From Balneolaceae bacterium (GTDB lineage Bacteria > Bacteroidota > Rhodothermia > Balneolales > Balneolaceae): a stretch of 64,000 nucleotides of DNA. Location of the stretch: NCBI GenBank assembly GCA_020832285.1, contig JAFIFB010000024.1:62001-126000 (forward strand). The letters run 5' to 3'. The notes under the pieces are model-generated. The model did no database searches, had not been told where the DNA came from, and was given only the letters and a program-made list of their open reading frames with translations. Below, piece by piece: positions 25,712 to 35,048 of the stretch (position 1 is the stretch's first letter; every line of letters starts with the position of its first letter). Made by a program: the position numbers and the translations under genes.

Positions 25712-28582
25712 CTAAAATCCGTCCAAAATCTCTTCAAACGGCTCTTTTTCTTCAAAACTCCCATTCCGGTCATAAAAATCAACCAGCTTCTCTGCGATTC
25801 GCTTAATGTCTGAGTGATTACTGTGATCTTCTTCAAGCAGTTGAAATATTGTTAAGAGATGCTCTTCCGCTGCTTCAGTATTTCCTTCCTCTTCCAGAAT
25901 TTCACTCAGGTAAATCCGCGCTGATGTATGCTCCGACACCCCCTGCGGAAAGATTTCTTCGTACACTTTGGCCGCACTTGCAAATAGTTCAGCAGCCTTT
26001 TCATCTTCATTCATCATACTGTAGATACGGGCTTTTTCATAGAGTACGTCTGCAAAATAGAGATGTTCTCCTCCATAAATTTCCTGCCTTCGCTCTTTTA
26101 CCTGTACCATCAGTTCCATCGCCTGTTTATAGTCTTCCGCATTACGGTGTGAAAAAGCCAGGTTAAGCTGGTTAATCACAGCATGTGGATGAGAAAGTCC
26201 GGTAGTTTCTTCATAAATTTTAAACGCTTCTTCGAGATATGCGAATGACTCTTCGGTTCTCTCCGTCTCCCTCATGTGTCGCCCAATGTTATTGAGTATC
26301 AGTGCAACGGCGGGATGAATATCCCCGAATACAGCCCTGCGGATGGCCAGCGACTCCTCGTGAATACGATCCACTTCTTCATAATCACCGCGTGCTGTAT
26401 AAATCGGTACAAGATTGTTCAGTGAATAGGCAATTCCAATATCTTCATCCCCGAAAATTTTTCTTCTCATTTCAATAGCTTCAAGAAAATAAGTTTCGGC
26501 TTCATCATATTTATCCTGATACCGCATAGCCAGTCCCAGGTTATTCAGACTCATCGAAATATCTGGATGGGCCTCTCCATAAAGTGTTCTTCGCATCTCC
26601 ATCGCCCGTCGATGCATCTCTTCAGCCCGGCTAAAATCTGCGATGTGGTAGTAAAGCATCCCCAGGTCATTTAATACACCGGCATAGTTGGGATGTGGCC
26701 CCTGGAAAAGCTGTTCTTTCATTTCAAGTGCCTCCTGATAATATTTTTCAGCTTCATCATATTCACCGGCCCGGTGATAGGCATAGCCCAGCCGGTGGAT
26801 TCCGTAGGAGACATCGGTATGTTGCATATCGTGAATGGCAGTGAGTGTTTCAATCGCCTTTTTGTGAAGATCTTTTGCCCTTTCATATTCACCCAGATTT
26901 GTCAGAACAATTGCCCGGTTTCTTTTTGATTCTGCCGTAGCTTCATGATTATAACCAAACAGACCCGCACGCATCTCAAGGGCTTTTGCGTGAAGAGAAT
27001 CGGCAGTCTGATAATCAGACATGTAGAAATACAGCTGTCCCAATTCGTTAATTCCGGCCGCTACATTTGCGTGCTCCTCACCATATAGCCCGATGTTTGT
27101 CTCAAGCGAACCCTCCAGCATAACCCGGGATTCATCAAATTTGGCAATATTCCTATAAACCTGACCCACCACATTCATAATATCGGCCTGTATTGCTGGC
27201 TGGTTTTGCAGTTCACGATCTATCCGTTCGGCACTCCTTTCAAGCACTTCGCTCACAGTAATATCGGGCTGGCCCGAAATGGCAGGATCAGATGTTTCAA
27301 ACATGTCAACAATAAAATTGGTAACAGCTGCAGCACGCTCCGCCTCGATCCGGGTCTGCTCCGCCTGCCACAATATCCCTCCTGCCCCGATGATTAACAG
27401 GATTAAAGATAAGGCAGTAAGTGCGGCTCCTGTCCGATTTCGCTGAAGAAATTTCTTGAAACGGTATCCGCGTGAATCGACCCGGGCCATCACCGGTTCA
27501 TCATTCAGAAAGTTGGAAATATCCCGGCCAAACTGCTCCACCGATTCGTACCTGCGCTCCGGTTCAGCACGGAGAGAGGTTAATAGAATGTCATCGAGAT
27601 CACGGCTGATCTTGGTCACACCAATTCCCGATGGTTTTTCGGGCAGGTTTTTAAATGTGTTTCCGGGCCGGGAAACCGGTTCCTCTTTTAAAGCAATCAC
27701 CATTTGAACGCGGCTCATACCACTAAAATCGTAAGGCTTGGCCCCGGTGATCAGTTCATGCAGAATGACGCCAAGTGAATAGATATCTGAGGTGATATTT
27801 AACACACTTCCCTCAAGTTGTTCGGGAGAGGCGTACTCAGGTGTCATAATTGCCTGGCCTTCCCTGGTAAGCGGGTTTTCTGTCCGAATGGACAGATCAT
27901 CGGAGAGTGCTTTTGCAATACCAAAATCGAGCAGTTTTACCTCCTCCTCCCGGTTTACGAGTATGTTCGATGGTTTCAGGTCGCGGTGGATAATCAGGTT
28001 TTTATGAGCATGCTGAACGGCCCGGCACACATTACCGAAAAGCTTTAGACGTTCCCTCAGGCTGAGATTATTTTCATTGCAGTAATGGGTAATTGGCATG
28101 CCGTCGACAAACTCCATCGCATACCAGGGAGTACCGTATTCGGTAATACCCGAATCAATTATCCGTGTGATATTTGGGTGATTGAGTGTGGCAAGAAACT
28201 GCATCTCTTGCCGGAATCGAACCATCACCTGGGGATTAAACCCGGCAAAATGGATAAATTTAACCGCCGCTTTCATATGGAACTGGTCGTCATCACGCTC
28301 GGCCATGTAAACCGAACTCATTCCGCCTGAATCGATCAGAGACTGAATGGACCAGGCACCCAGCTTTTTCGGAATCGGCGGTTCTAAGAAATTCTCCATC
28401 CTGCCGCTTACTTCATCAAAATAGCTGAAGGCATCATCTTCTGATGTTTTCATATCTACGAGCAGTTCACGAATTTCATCGGAAACACCAAGTGTATCCA
28501 GTTCTCGCATAAACTCATCAATGCTCAAATTGCCCAGTGTGTCGTAAACATCGAGGGCTTTATCCCAGGTTTTTTTGTCCAT
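25712..28582 (-). CDS. Membrane Ser/Thr protein kinase with a TPR tail
   Basis: A 956-residue protein. After an N-terminal helical part, an Hanks-type kinase domain (about residues 75-350) shows 'SLIDSGGMSSVYMAE' as glycine loop, 'AAVKFIHF' with the ATP lysine, 'IIHRDLKPSNILV' as catalytic loop, 'LLDFGIAKAL' as DFG and 'YASPEQLEG'. A single helix follows (about 385-403). The extracytoplasmic half consists of about ten 42-residue tetratricopeptide repeats of the kinesin-light-chain kind, with recurrent 'L-G-x-x-Y-x-x-x-G-x-Y-x-x-A'. This kinase/TPR design is common in Balneolota, Rhodothermota and Planctomycetes, often after an ECF sigma gene; no sigma gene is seen here. Confidence 0.92.
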   Translation of the reverse strand: MDKKTWDKALDVYDTLGNLSIDEFMRELDTLGVSDEIRELLVDMKTSEDDAFSYFDEVSGRMENFLEPPIPKKLGAWSIQSLIDSGGMSSVYMAERDDDQFHMKAAVKFIHFAGFNPQVMVRFRQEMQFLATLNHPNITRIIDSGITEYGTPWYAMEFVDGMPITHYCNENNLSLRERLKLFGNVCRAVQHAHKNLIIHRDLKPSNILVNREEEVKLLDFGIAKALSDDLSIRTENPLTREGQAIMTPEYASPEQLEGSVLNITSDIYSLGVILHELITGAKPYDFSGMSRVQMVIALKEEPVSRPGNTFKNLPEKPSGIGVTKISRDLDDILLTSLRAEPERRYESVEQFGRDISNFLNDEPVMARVDSRGYRFKKFLQRNRTGAALTALSLILLIIGAGGILWQAEQTRIEAERAAAVTNFIVDMFETSDPAISGQPDITVSEVLERSAERIDRELQNQPAIQADIMNVVGQVYRNIAKFDESRVMLEGSLETNIGLYGEEHANVAAGINELGQLYFYMSDYQTADSLHAKALEMRAGLFGYNHEATAESKRNRAIVLTNLGEYERAKDLHKKAIETLTAIHDMQHTDVSYGIHRLGYAYHRAGEYDEAEKYYQEALEMKEQLFQGPHPNYAGVLNDLGMLYYHIADFSRAEEMHRRAMEMRRTLYGEAHPDISMSLNNLGLAMRYQDKYDEAETYFLEAIEMRRKIFGDEDIGIAYSLNNLVPIYTARGDYEEVDRIHEESLAIRRAVFGDIHPAVALILNNIGRHMRETERTEESFAYLEEAFKIYEETTGLSHPHAVINQLNLAFSHRNAEDYKQAMELMVQVKERRQEIYGGEHLYFADVLYEKARIYSMMNEDEKAAELFASAAKVYEEIFPQGVSEHTSARIYLSEILEEEGNTEAAEEHLLTIFQLLEEDHSNHSDIKRIAEKLVDFYDRNGSFEEKEPFEEILDGF

Positions 28583-28740
28583 AAAGCAGTTTTGTTAATT
28601 CTGAACCGATAAAAATAATACAAAAAATGTTACGACCTTACAGAAATCCCTTTTATCTGATGGACAGAAGCCCACAACCAATTTTTTGGTAAGAAATACG
28701 GAATAGCGGTTTTTTTAGTTTGTCCATTATCATTTATAGA

Positions 28741-28830
28741 AACAATGACAATTGGCCCTATCCACTCGGACCCATCCCCCGGCCCCTTTCCTTTGCCGCA
28801 AATGCACGGCACAAGGAAGGAGTGACGTTT
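28741..28830 (-). repeat. GC-rich dispersed repeat, copy 1
   Basis: Read on the minus strand it runs 'ccttccttgtgccgt', 'tttgcggca', 'ggaaaggggccgggggat' and 'gggtccgagtggata', in the same order and spacing as the plus-strand stretch at 50610-50690. Confidence 0.75.
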
Positions 28831-28860
28831 TAAGGGTTTATGGATAGTTTAAAAACTTTT

Positions 28861-28905
28861 AGGACCAGGAAAACTTCGAAGAGCAGGCTTTTGGGCAAAA
28901 TTAGG
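28861..28905 (-). repeat. Short dispersed repeat 'gcccaaaagcctgctcttcg', copy 1
   Basis: The minus strand reads 'aattttgcccaaaagcctg' then 'ctcttcgaagttttcctgg'. The same string begins at 47884, where part of it is duplicated in tandem, and its first 19 bases recur at 50401. Confidence 0.75.
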
Positions 28906-29019
28906 GGCTACCAGTGTGATGACTCCAACGCATCTCCATCATCAGTTAAATGAACCAAATCATATTGTTTTTTCGTTATTTAATGTGAATCGGATAACAT
29001 TCATCAAAAACAACACACA

Positions 29020-29625
29020 ATGTTAATACTAAAATCTTATTCAAAATTTTTTATCTTATTCACAGCTCTTTCCTTCCTTTTGATCTCATGCGATGACAGT
29101 TCTACCAATACTCATGATGACATTGCCGATGCATCCGTTTCAGTTACCGGTGATGTTAACGCTGATCTTTCCGGTCAGGCCTACTTCTCTGAGATGGATG
29201 ATGGTCCCGGCGGCATTTATTCATGGCAAATCGTATTGAATGATTTCAACCCTCAGACATTCAGTCTTCAGTTTCAGCATGTCTCAAACGATCCAATTGA
29301 GCAGCCTGCTGAGGGAACTTACGAGATTCGCACAGGTTCTGAAACCCCATTTGATGAGAATGAAAATCCTGTATTCACAGGAATTTATACTGATATTGAA
29401 GATGGTGATTATGCGGATGCCACCGAATATTCCACCCATTTATGTGATGAGGAAACCGACCTTGGAGGGACTCTCGTCATAGAAACATCCGAAACCGATC
29501 TTATTTCCGGCACTTTCGAATTTACAGCCGCAAATATTGATTTTGACGAAACCGGCAATTGTGTAATTCATGGCACGATTGAGGTAAGCGGTGAGTTTAC
29601 TGCATCCGACGAGGCATCATTCTAA
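29020..29625 (+). CDS. Hypothetical acidic lipoprotein
   Basis: A 201-residue protein with a signal peptide ending in the lipobox 'LLIS-C' at about residue 24 and Asp-Asp after the cysteine. The mature protein is strongly acidic and beta-rich, with 'LSGQAYFSEMDDGPGGIYSWQIVLND', 'GTYEIRTGSETPFDENENPVFTG' and 'GGTLVIETSETDLISGTFEFTA'. The closing pattern, a strand that says 'I-x-G-T-F-E-F-T-A', is common in Bacteroidota lipoproteins with an eight-stranded barrel fold (DUF6252-like), but I cannot assign it with confidence. It is probably monocistronic; the next gene starts 67 bases later. Confidence 0.65.
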   Translation: MLILKSYSKFFILFTALSFLLISCDDSSTNTHDDIADASVSVTGDVNADLSGQAYFSEMDDGPGGIYSWQIVLNDFNPQTFSLQFQHVSNDPIEQPAEGTYEIRTGSETPFDENENPVFTGIYTDIEDGDYADATEYSTHLCDEETDLGGTLVIETSETDLISGTFEFTAANIDFDETGNCVIHGTIEVSGEFTASDEASF

Positions 29626-29691
29626 ATAATCCTGTAGTTTGGAAATGTGTAGTGTTCGCCATAATTTACATGTACAAAATATGTGTGTATT

Positions 29692-30750
29692 ATGTCGCAA
29701 CCAATCAAAGGGCGCGGTTCGGCCCATAATCCCAAAAACCGTTTTCGCGATACGCATCTGGAATTTGATGTGGATGAACAAACGGGAGAGCTGAACCGCC
29801 CCAAAACCCAACTACTTACCGATCATACCTCACAGATTATTTCCAGGAATAAAAGTCCTGATATCAGTTTTGAAGTGAGTGTAAATCCATATCGCGGCTG
29901 CGAACACGGATGTGTATATTGCTATGCACGGCCCACTCATGAATTCCTTGGAATGAGTGCCGGGCTGGATTTCGAATCGAAAATTGTCGTTAAGTACGAT
30001 GCAGCCAAGCTCCTTCGTAAGGCTTTGGCCGATAAAAAATGGAAGCCTCAGCCTCTGATTATGAGTGGTGTTACCGATCCCTACCAGCCCATCGAAAGAA
30101 AACTGGAAATCACACGAAAGTGTATACATGTTTTGGCCGAATGCAGCCACCCGCTGGTCATCATCACAAAAAATCACATGGTTACCAGAGACATTGACTT
30201 TCTATCACGGCTTGCAGAAAAAGATGCGGTTAAAGTTGTTTTGTCAATCACATCTCTGGATCCTTCAATCACCAATACAATGGAGCCAAGAACATCCCGT
30301 CCCCAAAAACGGCTTCAGGCGGTAAAGGAGCTGACCGATGCTGGCATTCCGGTTCATGTGAATATTGCTCCGATTATTCCCGGCCTGACTGATGATGAGT
30401 TGGTACCGATCATGGAAGCGGCGGCCAAAGCCGGAGCAGAGTCGGTGGCATTTGTGAATTTGCGTCTGCCCTACGGTGTAAAAGATATCTTTTTAAAGTG
30501 GCTGGAAGACCACCATCCCAATCGAAAAGAGAAGGTAATCAACCGGATAAAAAGCCTGAAAAACGGAAAGCTAAACCGGTCGGAATTCGGTGAGCGATTC
30601 CGGGTTGAGGGTGCTTATGGTGAGCCGTTAAAACAGCTGATGAAAATTCATGCCAAACGCCTGGGGTTGAATCAATACACAACCAAACTAAATTGCCGTG
30701 ATTTTAAGCGGCCGGAAACAGGGCAGTTAGGGCTGTTTGACTCTTTGTGA
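29692..30750 (+). CDS. Radical SAM protein, PA0069 family
   Basis: A 352-residue radical SAM enzyme with 'SVNPYRGCEHGCVYCYARP' (about residues 66-84), where the three cysteines C-x3-C-x2-C bind the 4Fe-4S cluster. The start 'QPIKGRGSAHNPKNRF' and 'MSGVTDPYQPIE', 'TKNHMVTRDIDFLS' and 'IAPIIPGLTD' fit the PA0069/Rv2578c group, related to spore photoproduct lyase and of unproven function. I prefer the ATG at 29692 over that at 29683. The C-terminus (about residues 305-352) is repeated as a relic 4 kb downstream. Confidence 0.9.
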   Translation: MSQPIKGRGSAHNPKNRFRDTHLEFDVDEQTGELNRPKTQLLTDHTSQIISRNKSPDISFEVSVNPYRGCEHGCVYCYARPTHEFLGMSAGLDFESKIVVKYDAAKLLRKALADKKWKPQPLIMSGVTDPYQPIERKLEITRKCIHVLAECSHPLVIITKNHMVTRDIDFLSRLAEKDAVKVVLSITSLDPSITNTMEPRTSRPQKRLQAVKELTDAGIPVHVNIAPIIPGLTDDELVPIMEAAAKAGAESVAFVNLRLPYGVKDIFLKWLEDHHPNRKEKVINRIKSLKNGKLNRSEFGERFRVEGAYGEPLKQLMKIHAKRLGLNQYTTKLNCRDFKRPETGQLGLFDSL

Positions 30751-31427
30751 AGATTCTCATCACTCTTTGTTTCATTTTTCATTTCTTTGAAACAGCTCTA
30801 TTATACGAATCATTTTAGTTCCAAATCAATCTGCATCAATAATATAGAATCAATCCCAGAAATAATTTGTATTTATTAATAATTTTTAATAAAATCGATT
30901 TATAGTTTGCAAATAACCTTTAAGATAATAGTTACTTGGAATCAACAATTGGTGGTATATAGGGGTTGCCATCATAGAATACAACAAAGTTAAAAAAAGT
31001 GTTGCGATGGTTAACACAGCCTGATCAAACCTGCAGTTTTTATTATTGGGGACACTAATCACAGCCTTGGAGAAATAGCGATGAGTGATAAAAGAAGTTC
31101 ATCAACTGAATTTTCAGCATCTGCTTTCTCCCATCGCAGCAAAGCATCTTGCCAGGAACTACTATCATATAGGATCAGTCTTTTATAGTCTAATAAGCAA
31201 ACTATTTGAGCAGTTGATAAAGAGCGACCAAGGGTACATCAAGAATCACGCCCTGTATTTATTACCGATGTTTATTTGAAGAGTATCTCCAAAATGGAAA
31301 CAGTGACAGCAATTCACTGAATTTATCATGAGCAGTAATTCATTTTTCAAATAAACAATTTCGGCCAAACAACTATACAAGAGCATAGCTTGTAGACAAC
31401 TCTTAAACACTACAAGGGGATTAGACT
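30751..31427. other. Long AT-rich intergenic region
   Basis: 677 bases between the radical SAM gene and the sorting-tail protein. It is AT-rich and holds only short frames (one of 64 codons at 31085-31279) with no family likeness. A likely ribosome-binding site AAGGGGA lies at about 31412-31418, just before the start at 31428. No hairpin or riboswitch was recognised. Confidence 0.5.
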
Positions 31428-34400
31428 ATGAAGTACACAATTAGTATCACAAAAGAACTATTTTCTGAATTCATCAAACCAATTCTTTTCGCGTTTTTCC
31501 TTTTAACCATAACTTTAACGGGGAATATTGACAGAAGTCTTGCCCAAAGCAGCAAAACTCCACCAAATGTGTATTCGCCGCTTATTACGGCTACTTATGA
31601 GGATGTTGAAGTTACGACAACTTCTACGCCTTTACTTACATCTTTTAACGATACAGATAACGTTATCGGCGATATAAATACTTTCGCAACATATAACTAT
31701 GCCGTAACAGGCACCGGTTCGCTGAGAGTAACAGACCCGAACGCTACAACCGATCATTTTCCTGCAGGTAGTTATGCCGGTTTTGTCGTTGATAACACCA
31801 TCCTGGATATAGAAATACTTGGGGAAACTACCGTTACTACCTATTTAGATGGAGATGAACAAGAATCGGTTGACGCAACAGATCTGCTGACCCTGGGTTT
31901 ATTAGGAGACAGAGCCAGGGTAGGTTTTGTTACAGAATACCCTTTCGATGCTATAGAAATCTCTTATGCGGCATTAGGCTTGACAGGAAGTAAGGTAATT
32001 TACTACGCTGAAATACTAACCCCCGGCGACTCACCTGAACTTGTCTGTAATGAAACCACCCCGTTGGTTCAGGATGATTTTGCTGTCATCATTGAACCGG
32101 AACGAACGGGAATAGACGGAGATCTAACAGTGGGTTCGGTCAGCAGCACCGAAAATGTGATCAGCGATGACCTGGATGCATTCGGTACAATTACGGTGGT
32201 ATTGGGCGGTGCTGTTGGTACCGGCAGTATTTCAGTCAAAGACATTGGTCAATCATATGATGCCGGCCATTTTGCAGGGTTTGAAATATCAAACACAGAA
32301 CTTGTTGGCCTGGATCTGCTGAACCTGTTGGGTGCCATCACAATCACTACCTATCTGGATGGGGAACCTCAGGAGATCCAATCAGGCATAAATCAGTTGC
32401 TGCTGTCCGTTTCGGTTATCTCAGCCGAAGAACGGCATACGGTGGGTTTTGTAACCGGTGAAGAATTTGATGAAATACAAATTACAATTGGTGAAGGGCT
32501 TTTGGATGTAGATTTGGGTACAACCCAGGTGTACCATGCCGTTTTGACTGAATATTGTGAGCAGGCGTTTGAATGCGGAACCAATTTCTTATCTGCCCCA
32601 GATTTCCCGGTAATTGCGACCTCAGGTGTATCAGGAATCGGTTGTGTGGATGGTTTGGGAGTAGATTGCGGAGTGGAAAATGTTGCCAATATAGTTTCAG
32701 ATGACGCAGATGATTTCGCAACAATTGAGATCCTGGCCGGTGTTGCCGGCACCGTTTCGGTTTCAGTACAGGACCTGATTTCAACATATCCTGCAGGCAC
32801 TGCAGCCGGTTTTGTTATTGAGGATGTCAATAACTTTCTTATGGCAGAGCTTTTTGAAACCCTGGCAATCTGTACATATCTGAATGGCACAGAGCAGGAG
32901 TGTCAATCGGCTTCAAACCTGTTGAGCTTTTCGCTGTTTCTGGGGTTTATCTCTCCCGGCGATGGTCGATATAACGTCGGTTTTGTCAGCACTGAGCCAT
33001 ACGATGAGATCCGGCTTTCCGTCGGATCATTGGCTTCTGTTCTGAATGAAATCAATGTATACAATGCTTTTGTTGAGGCATATAATGAAGACGGCGACGA
33101 AAACCCCTGCCCGCCGATTGAAATCACATTAACCGAAACGGAGTGCTACCGCACACTCTCCTCGCCTGTGTTCGGGCTTACTTATCAAGATATGCTGGGT
33201 AGTTTATGGACGCAAGGCGCAGCCGGCTCCGATCACCCGGATGGTGATACGAACCTTTTTATTTGGCCTGTAGATGAACCGGATGACGATCAGGGTGGCT
33301 GGGTTTCTCTGCCGAATATGAATGATGAAATACCTGCCGGCAGCGGTTTTCTGATTTCAGTTTTTGAAGATGATGAATATGGAGTATCGAGCCCACTGCC
33401 TTGGCCCAAAACCATCAGCATTCCTTTGGGTCCGCAACCCGGAACTTTTTTACTCGATGGAGACGATATGAATCAACACCCCGATGGATGGACGCTCCTT
33501 GGTAATCCGTTTCAGTTCAATATTGATGTAACTGAAATACCAACCAATGATCTTACCGGTGCTTTCTATGTATACGACAATAATGCGAGTGACTGGGTAT
33601 CCAATGCTGCAGGCTTCGGTGATCTTGAAGACAATGCAATTGCCGTTGGCCAGGGCTTTTTTGTACAAACAGACGGAAACGATCCCTCTATAATATTTTC
33701 GGAAGAAAGCCGAACCCCTGATGGAACGTTCTATGGCAAAGAGCAGGAACGCAGAAACTATGTACGCCTGGAACTTCGTGGTGATGATGTCAGCAACTCC
33801 GCATGGATCCGGTTTTCCGAACATGGTTCGTTCCGGAAGACGTATGGAGACGCTCTCCAGCTCTATCCGTTTACTGAACAGTATTCCGTACTTGCAACAC
33901 AGAAAGAAGAGGGGGACTTTTTTGATATCGGGCACTTCCCAAATCCTTCCATCAATGAAAAAATGGAAATACCCTTGTACATCGATATTTCTGCATCGGG
34001 CACATACACTCTGACAGCCACTGACCTGGATCTTCCCGCGGCGACCACTCTATTTCTGAGAGATTTGCAGACAGGAGAAACTGTTCGGATTGATCACAAT
34101 TTTGAATACAGTTTTACCGTATCTAAAGCCGAAAGAATGATCTCGCCGGACCAGGGGTTGGCTTGTACTAATTCAAGTCCCACACAAGCCAAGACAAATG
34201 CAGAACAGCCACGCTTTGTCATCACCAACGAAGCTCTCTCGTATGAAAGTGAACTTCCGGAAAAAATCGTCCTGAACCAAAATTATCCCAATCCATTTAA
34301 TCCAACCACTGTTATCAGTTTCGAACTGCCACAAATCAGCGATGTATCCCTGCAAGTGTTCGATATATCCGGGCGTCTTGTTGCTACGCTGGCAGAAGAA

Positions 34401-34523
34401 ACCGTAGAAGCCGGTACACATACGGTAACTTTTAATGCCGGAAACCTATCCAGTGGAGTCTATATTTACACACTCCAGGCAGGAGATGTAGTACTTAATC
34501 GGAAACTGACACTGATTAAATAA
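31428..34523 (+). CDS. Large secreted protein with three internal repeats and a type IX secretion sorting tail
   Basis: A 1031-residue exported protein. A signal peptide ends near residue 40 ('DRSLAQ'). Residues about 50-555 hold three related units of about 165 residues, each with a strand 'T-x-x-T-Y-L-D/N-G-x-x-Q-E', a leucine-rich stretch, then 'V-G-F-V-x-x-x-x-F/Y-D-E/A-I-x-I' . Residues about 570-820 form a second region starting 'CYRTLSSPVFGLTYQDMLGSLWTQG'. The last 80 residues ('NQNYPNPFNPTTVISFELP' onward to 'GVYIYTLQAGDVVLNRKLTLIK') are a typical Por_Secre_tail sorting domain, which directs proteins across the outer membrane by the type IX system. The role is unknown; adhesion or surface-layer function is possible. 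A PID-CTERM mini-protein follows after 42 bases. Confidence 0.88.
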   Translation: MKYTISITKELFSEFIKPILFAFFLLTITLTGNIDRSLAQSSKTPPNVYSPLITATYEDVEVTTTSTPLLTSFNDTDNVIGDINTFATYNYAVTGTGSLRVTDPNATTDHFPAGSYAGFVVDNTILDIEILGETTVTTYLDGDEQESVDATDLLTLGLLGDRARVGFVTEYPFDAIEISYAALGLTGSKVIYYAEILTPGDSPELVCNETTPLVQDDFAVIIEPERTGIDGDLTVGSVSSTENVISDDLDAFGTITVVLGGAVGTGSISVKDIGQSYDAGHFAGFEISNTELVGLDLLNLLGAITITTYLDGEPQEIQSGINQLLLSVSVISAEERHTVGFVTGEEFDEIQITIGEGLLDVDLGTTQVYHAVLTEYCEQAFECGTNFLSAPDFPVIATSGVSGIGCVDGLGVDCGVENVANIVSDDADDFATIEILAGVAGTVSVSVQDLISTYPAGTAAGFVIEDVNNFLMAELFETLAICTYLNGTEQECQSASNLLSFSLFLGFISPGDGRYNVGFVSTEPYDEIRLSVGSLASVLNEINVYNAFVEAYNEDGDENPCPPIEITLTETECYRTLSSPVFGLTYQDMLGSLWTQGAAGSDHPDGDTNLFIWPVDEPDDDQGGWVSLPNMNDEIPAGSGFLISVFEDDEYGVSSPLPWPKTISIPLGPQPGTFLLDGDDMNQHPDGWTLLGNPFQFNIDVTEIPTNDLTGAFYVYDNNASDWVSNAAGFGDLEDNAIAVGQGFFVQTDGNDPSIIFSEESRTPDGTFYGKEQERRNYVRLELRGDDVSNSAWIRFSEHGSFRKTYGDALQLYPFTEQYSVLATQKEEGDFFDIGHFPNPSINEKMEIPLYIDISASGTYTLTATDLDLPAATTLFLRDLQTGETVRIDHNFEYSFTVSKAERMISPDQGLACTNSSPTQAKTNAEQPRFVITNEALSYESELPEKIVLNQNYPNPFNPTTVISFELPQISDVSLQVFDISGRLVATLAEETVEAGTHTVTFNAGNLSSGVYIYTLQAGDVVLNRKLTLIK

Positions 34524-34565
34524 GGAACGAATATTTGATATTCCAAATAAAAAACTTTTAGACTT

Positions 34566-34784
34566 ATGAAAACTTTCTTCTACTTCTTCGCAATTATACT
34601 AATATCAGTACTTATTATATCGGTTTTGCCGGAACTTCTTTCAGCCCAGCCAGCACCACCGCCTCTTCCTGATAAGCCTGCTCAAACCCCAATTGACGGA
34701 GGCCTTGGGCTGCTGGCAGCAGCCGGTGGCGCATATGCTATAAAAAAGATCAAGGATCGGAAAAATAATTCCAGTTTTTTTTAG
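34566..34784 (+). CDS. PID-CTERM-type mini-protein
   Basis: A 72-residue protein: signal peptide (about residues 1-27, 'ELLSAQ'), a proline-rich linker 'PAPPPLPDKPAQT', then 'PIDGGLGLLAAAGGAYAIKKIKDRKN', which has the P-I-D-G-G motif, short hydrophobic helix and basic tail of the PID-CTERM sorting signal known from Bacteroidota. Almost the whole mature protein is therefore a sorting tail. Such proteins are usually tiny and their processing enzyme is not firmly known. It lies 42 bases after a type IX cargo gene, so the two may be made together. Confidence 0.85.
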   Translation: MKTFFYFFAIILISVLIISVLPELLSAQPAPPPLPDKPAQTPIDGGLGLLAAAGGAYAIKKIKDRKNNSSFF

Positions 34785-34813
34785 TATAGCCTTACAATCG
34801 TTCAATGTTCTTC

Positions 34814-34948
34814 ATGGGTGCTTATAGTGAGCAGTTAAAACAGCTGATTGAATTTCATGCCAAACACCTGGGGTTGAATCAGGCTGTTACACGGCTCAAC
34901 AGCAATGATTTTAAGCGGCCGGAGACAGGTCAGTTGAACCTATTTTAA
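34814..34948 (+). pseudogene. C-terminal relic of a second PA0069-family radical SAM gene
   Basis: Translation from the in-frame ATG at 34814 gives 'GAYSEQLKQLIEFHAKHLGL', then 'NQAVTRLNSNDFKRPETGQLNLF' and TAA. The C-terminus of the gene at 29692-30750 reads 'GAYGEPLKQLMKIHAKRLGL', then 'NQYTTKLNCRDFKRPETGQLGLF'. The nucleotide match is also close and stops abruptly upstream of 34814. The radical SAM core is absent, so this is a leftover of a duplicated gene. Confidence 0.85.
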
Positions 34949-35048
34949 TCTAAAGAATCGGTATCCAGTGCATTTTGGTCTGAATTGGAATGACCGCAGA
35001 TCGGCTCTTCCGGTGACTCACGTAACTTCACATATGACACGGTAATAG

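Larger units (their letters stand above)
28583..29019. other. Intergenic region with two dispersed repeats
   Basis: This 437-base gap holds two repeats also found near 47.9 and 50.4-50.7 kb: a GC-rich palindromic stretch (28741-28830) and a shorter unit (28861-28905). The remaining 100 bases before 29020 are AT-rich and should contain the lipoprotein promoter. No gene is supported. Confidence 0.6.

Noticed and set aside
31085-31279. 64-codon frame in the gap before the secreted protein
   Set aside because: No ribosome-binding site, no domain or signal pattern and no family likeness; the region is AT-rich, where such frames are expected.
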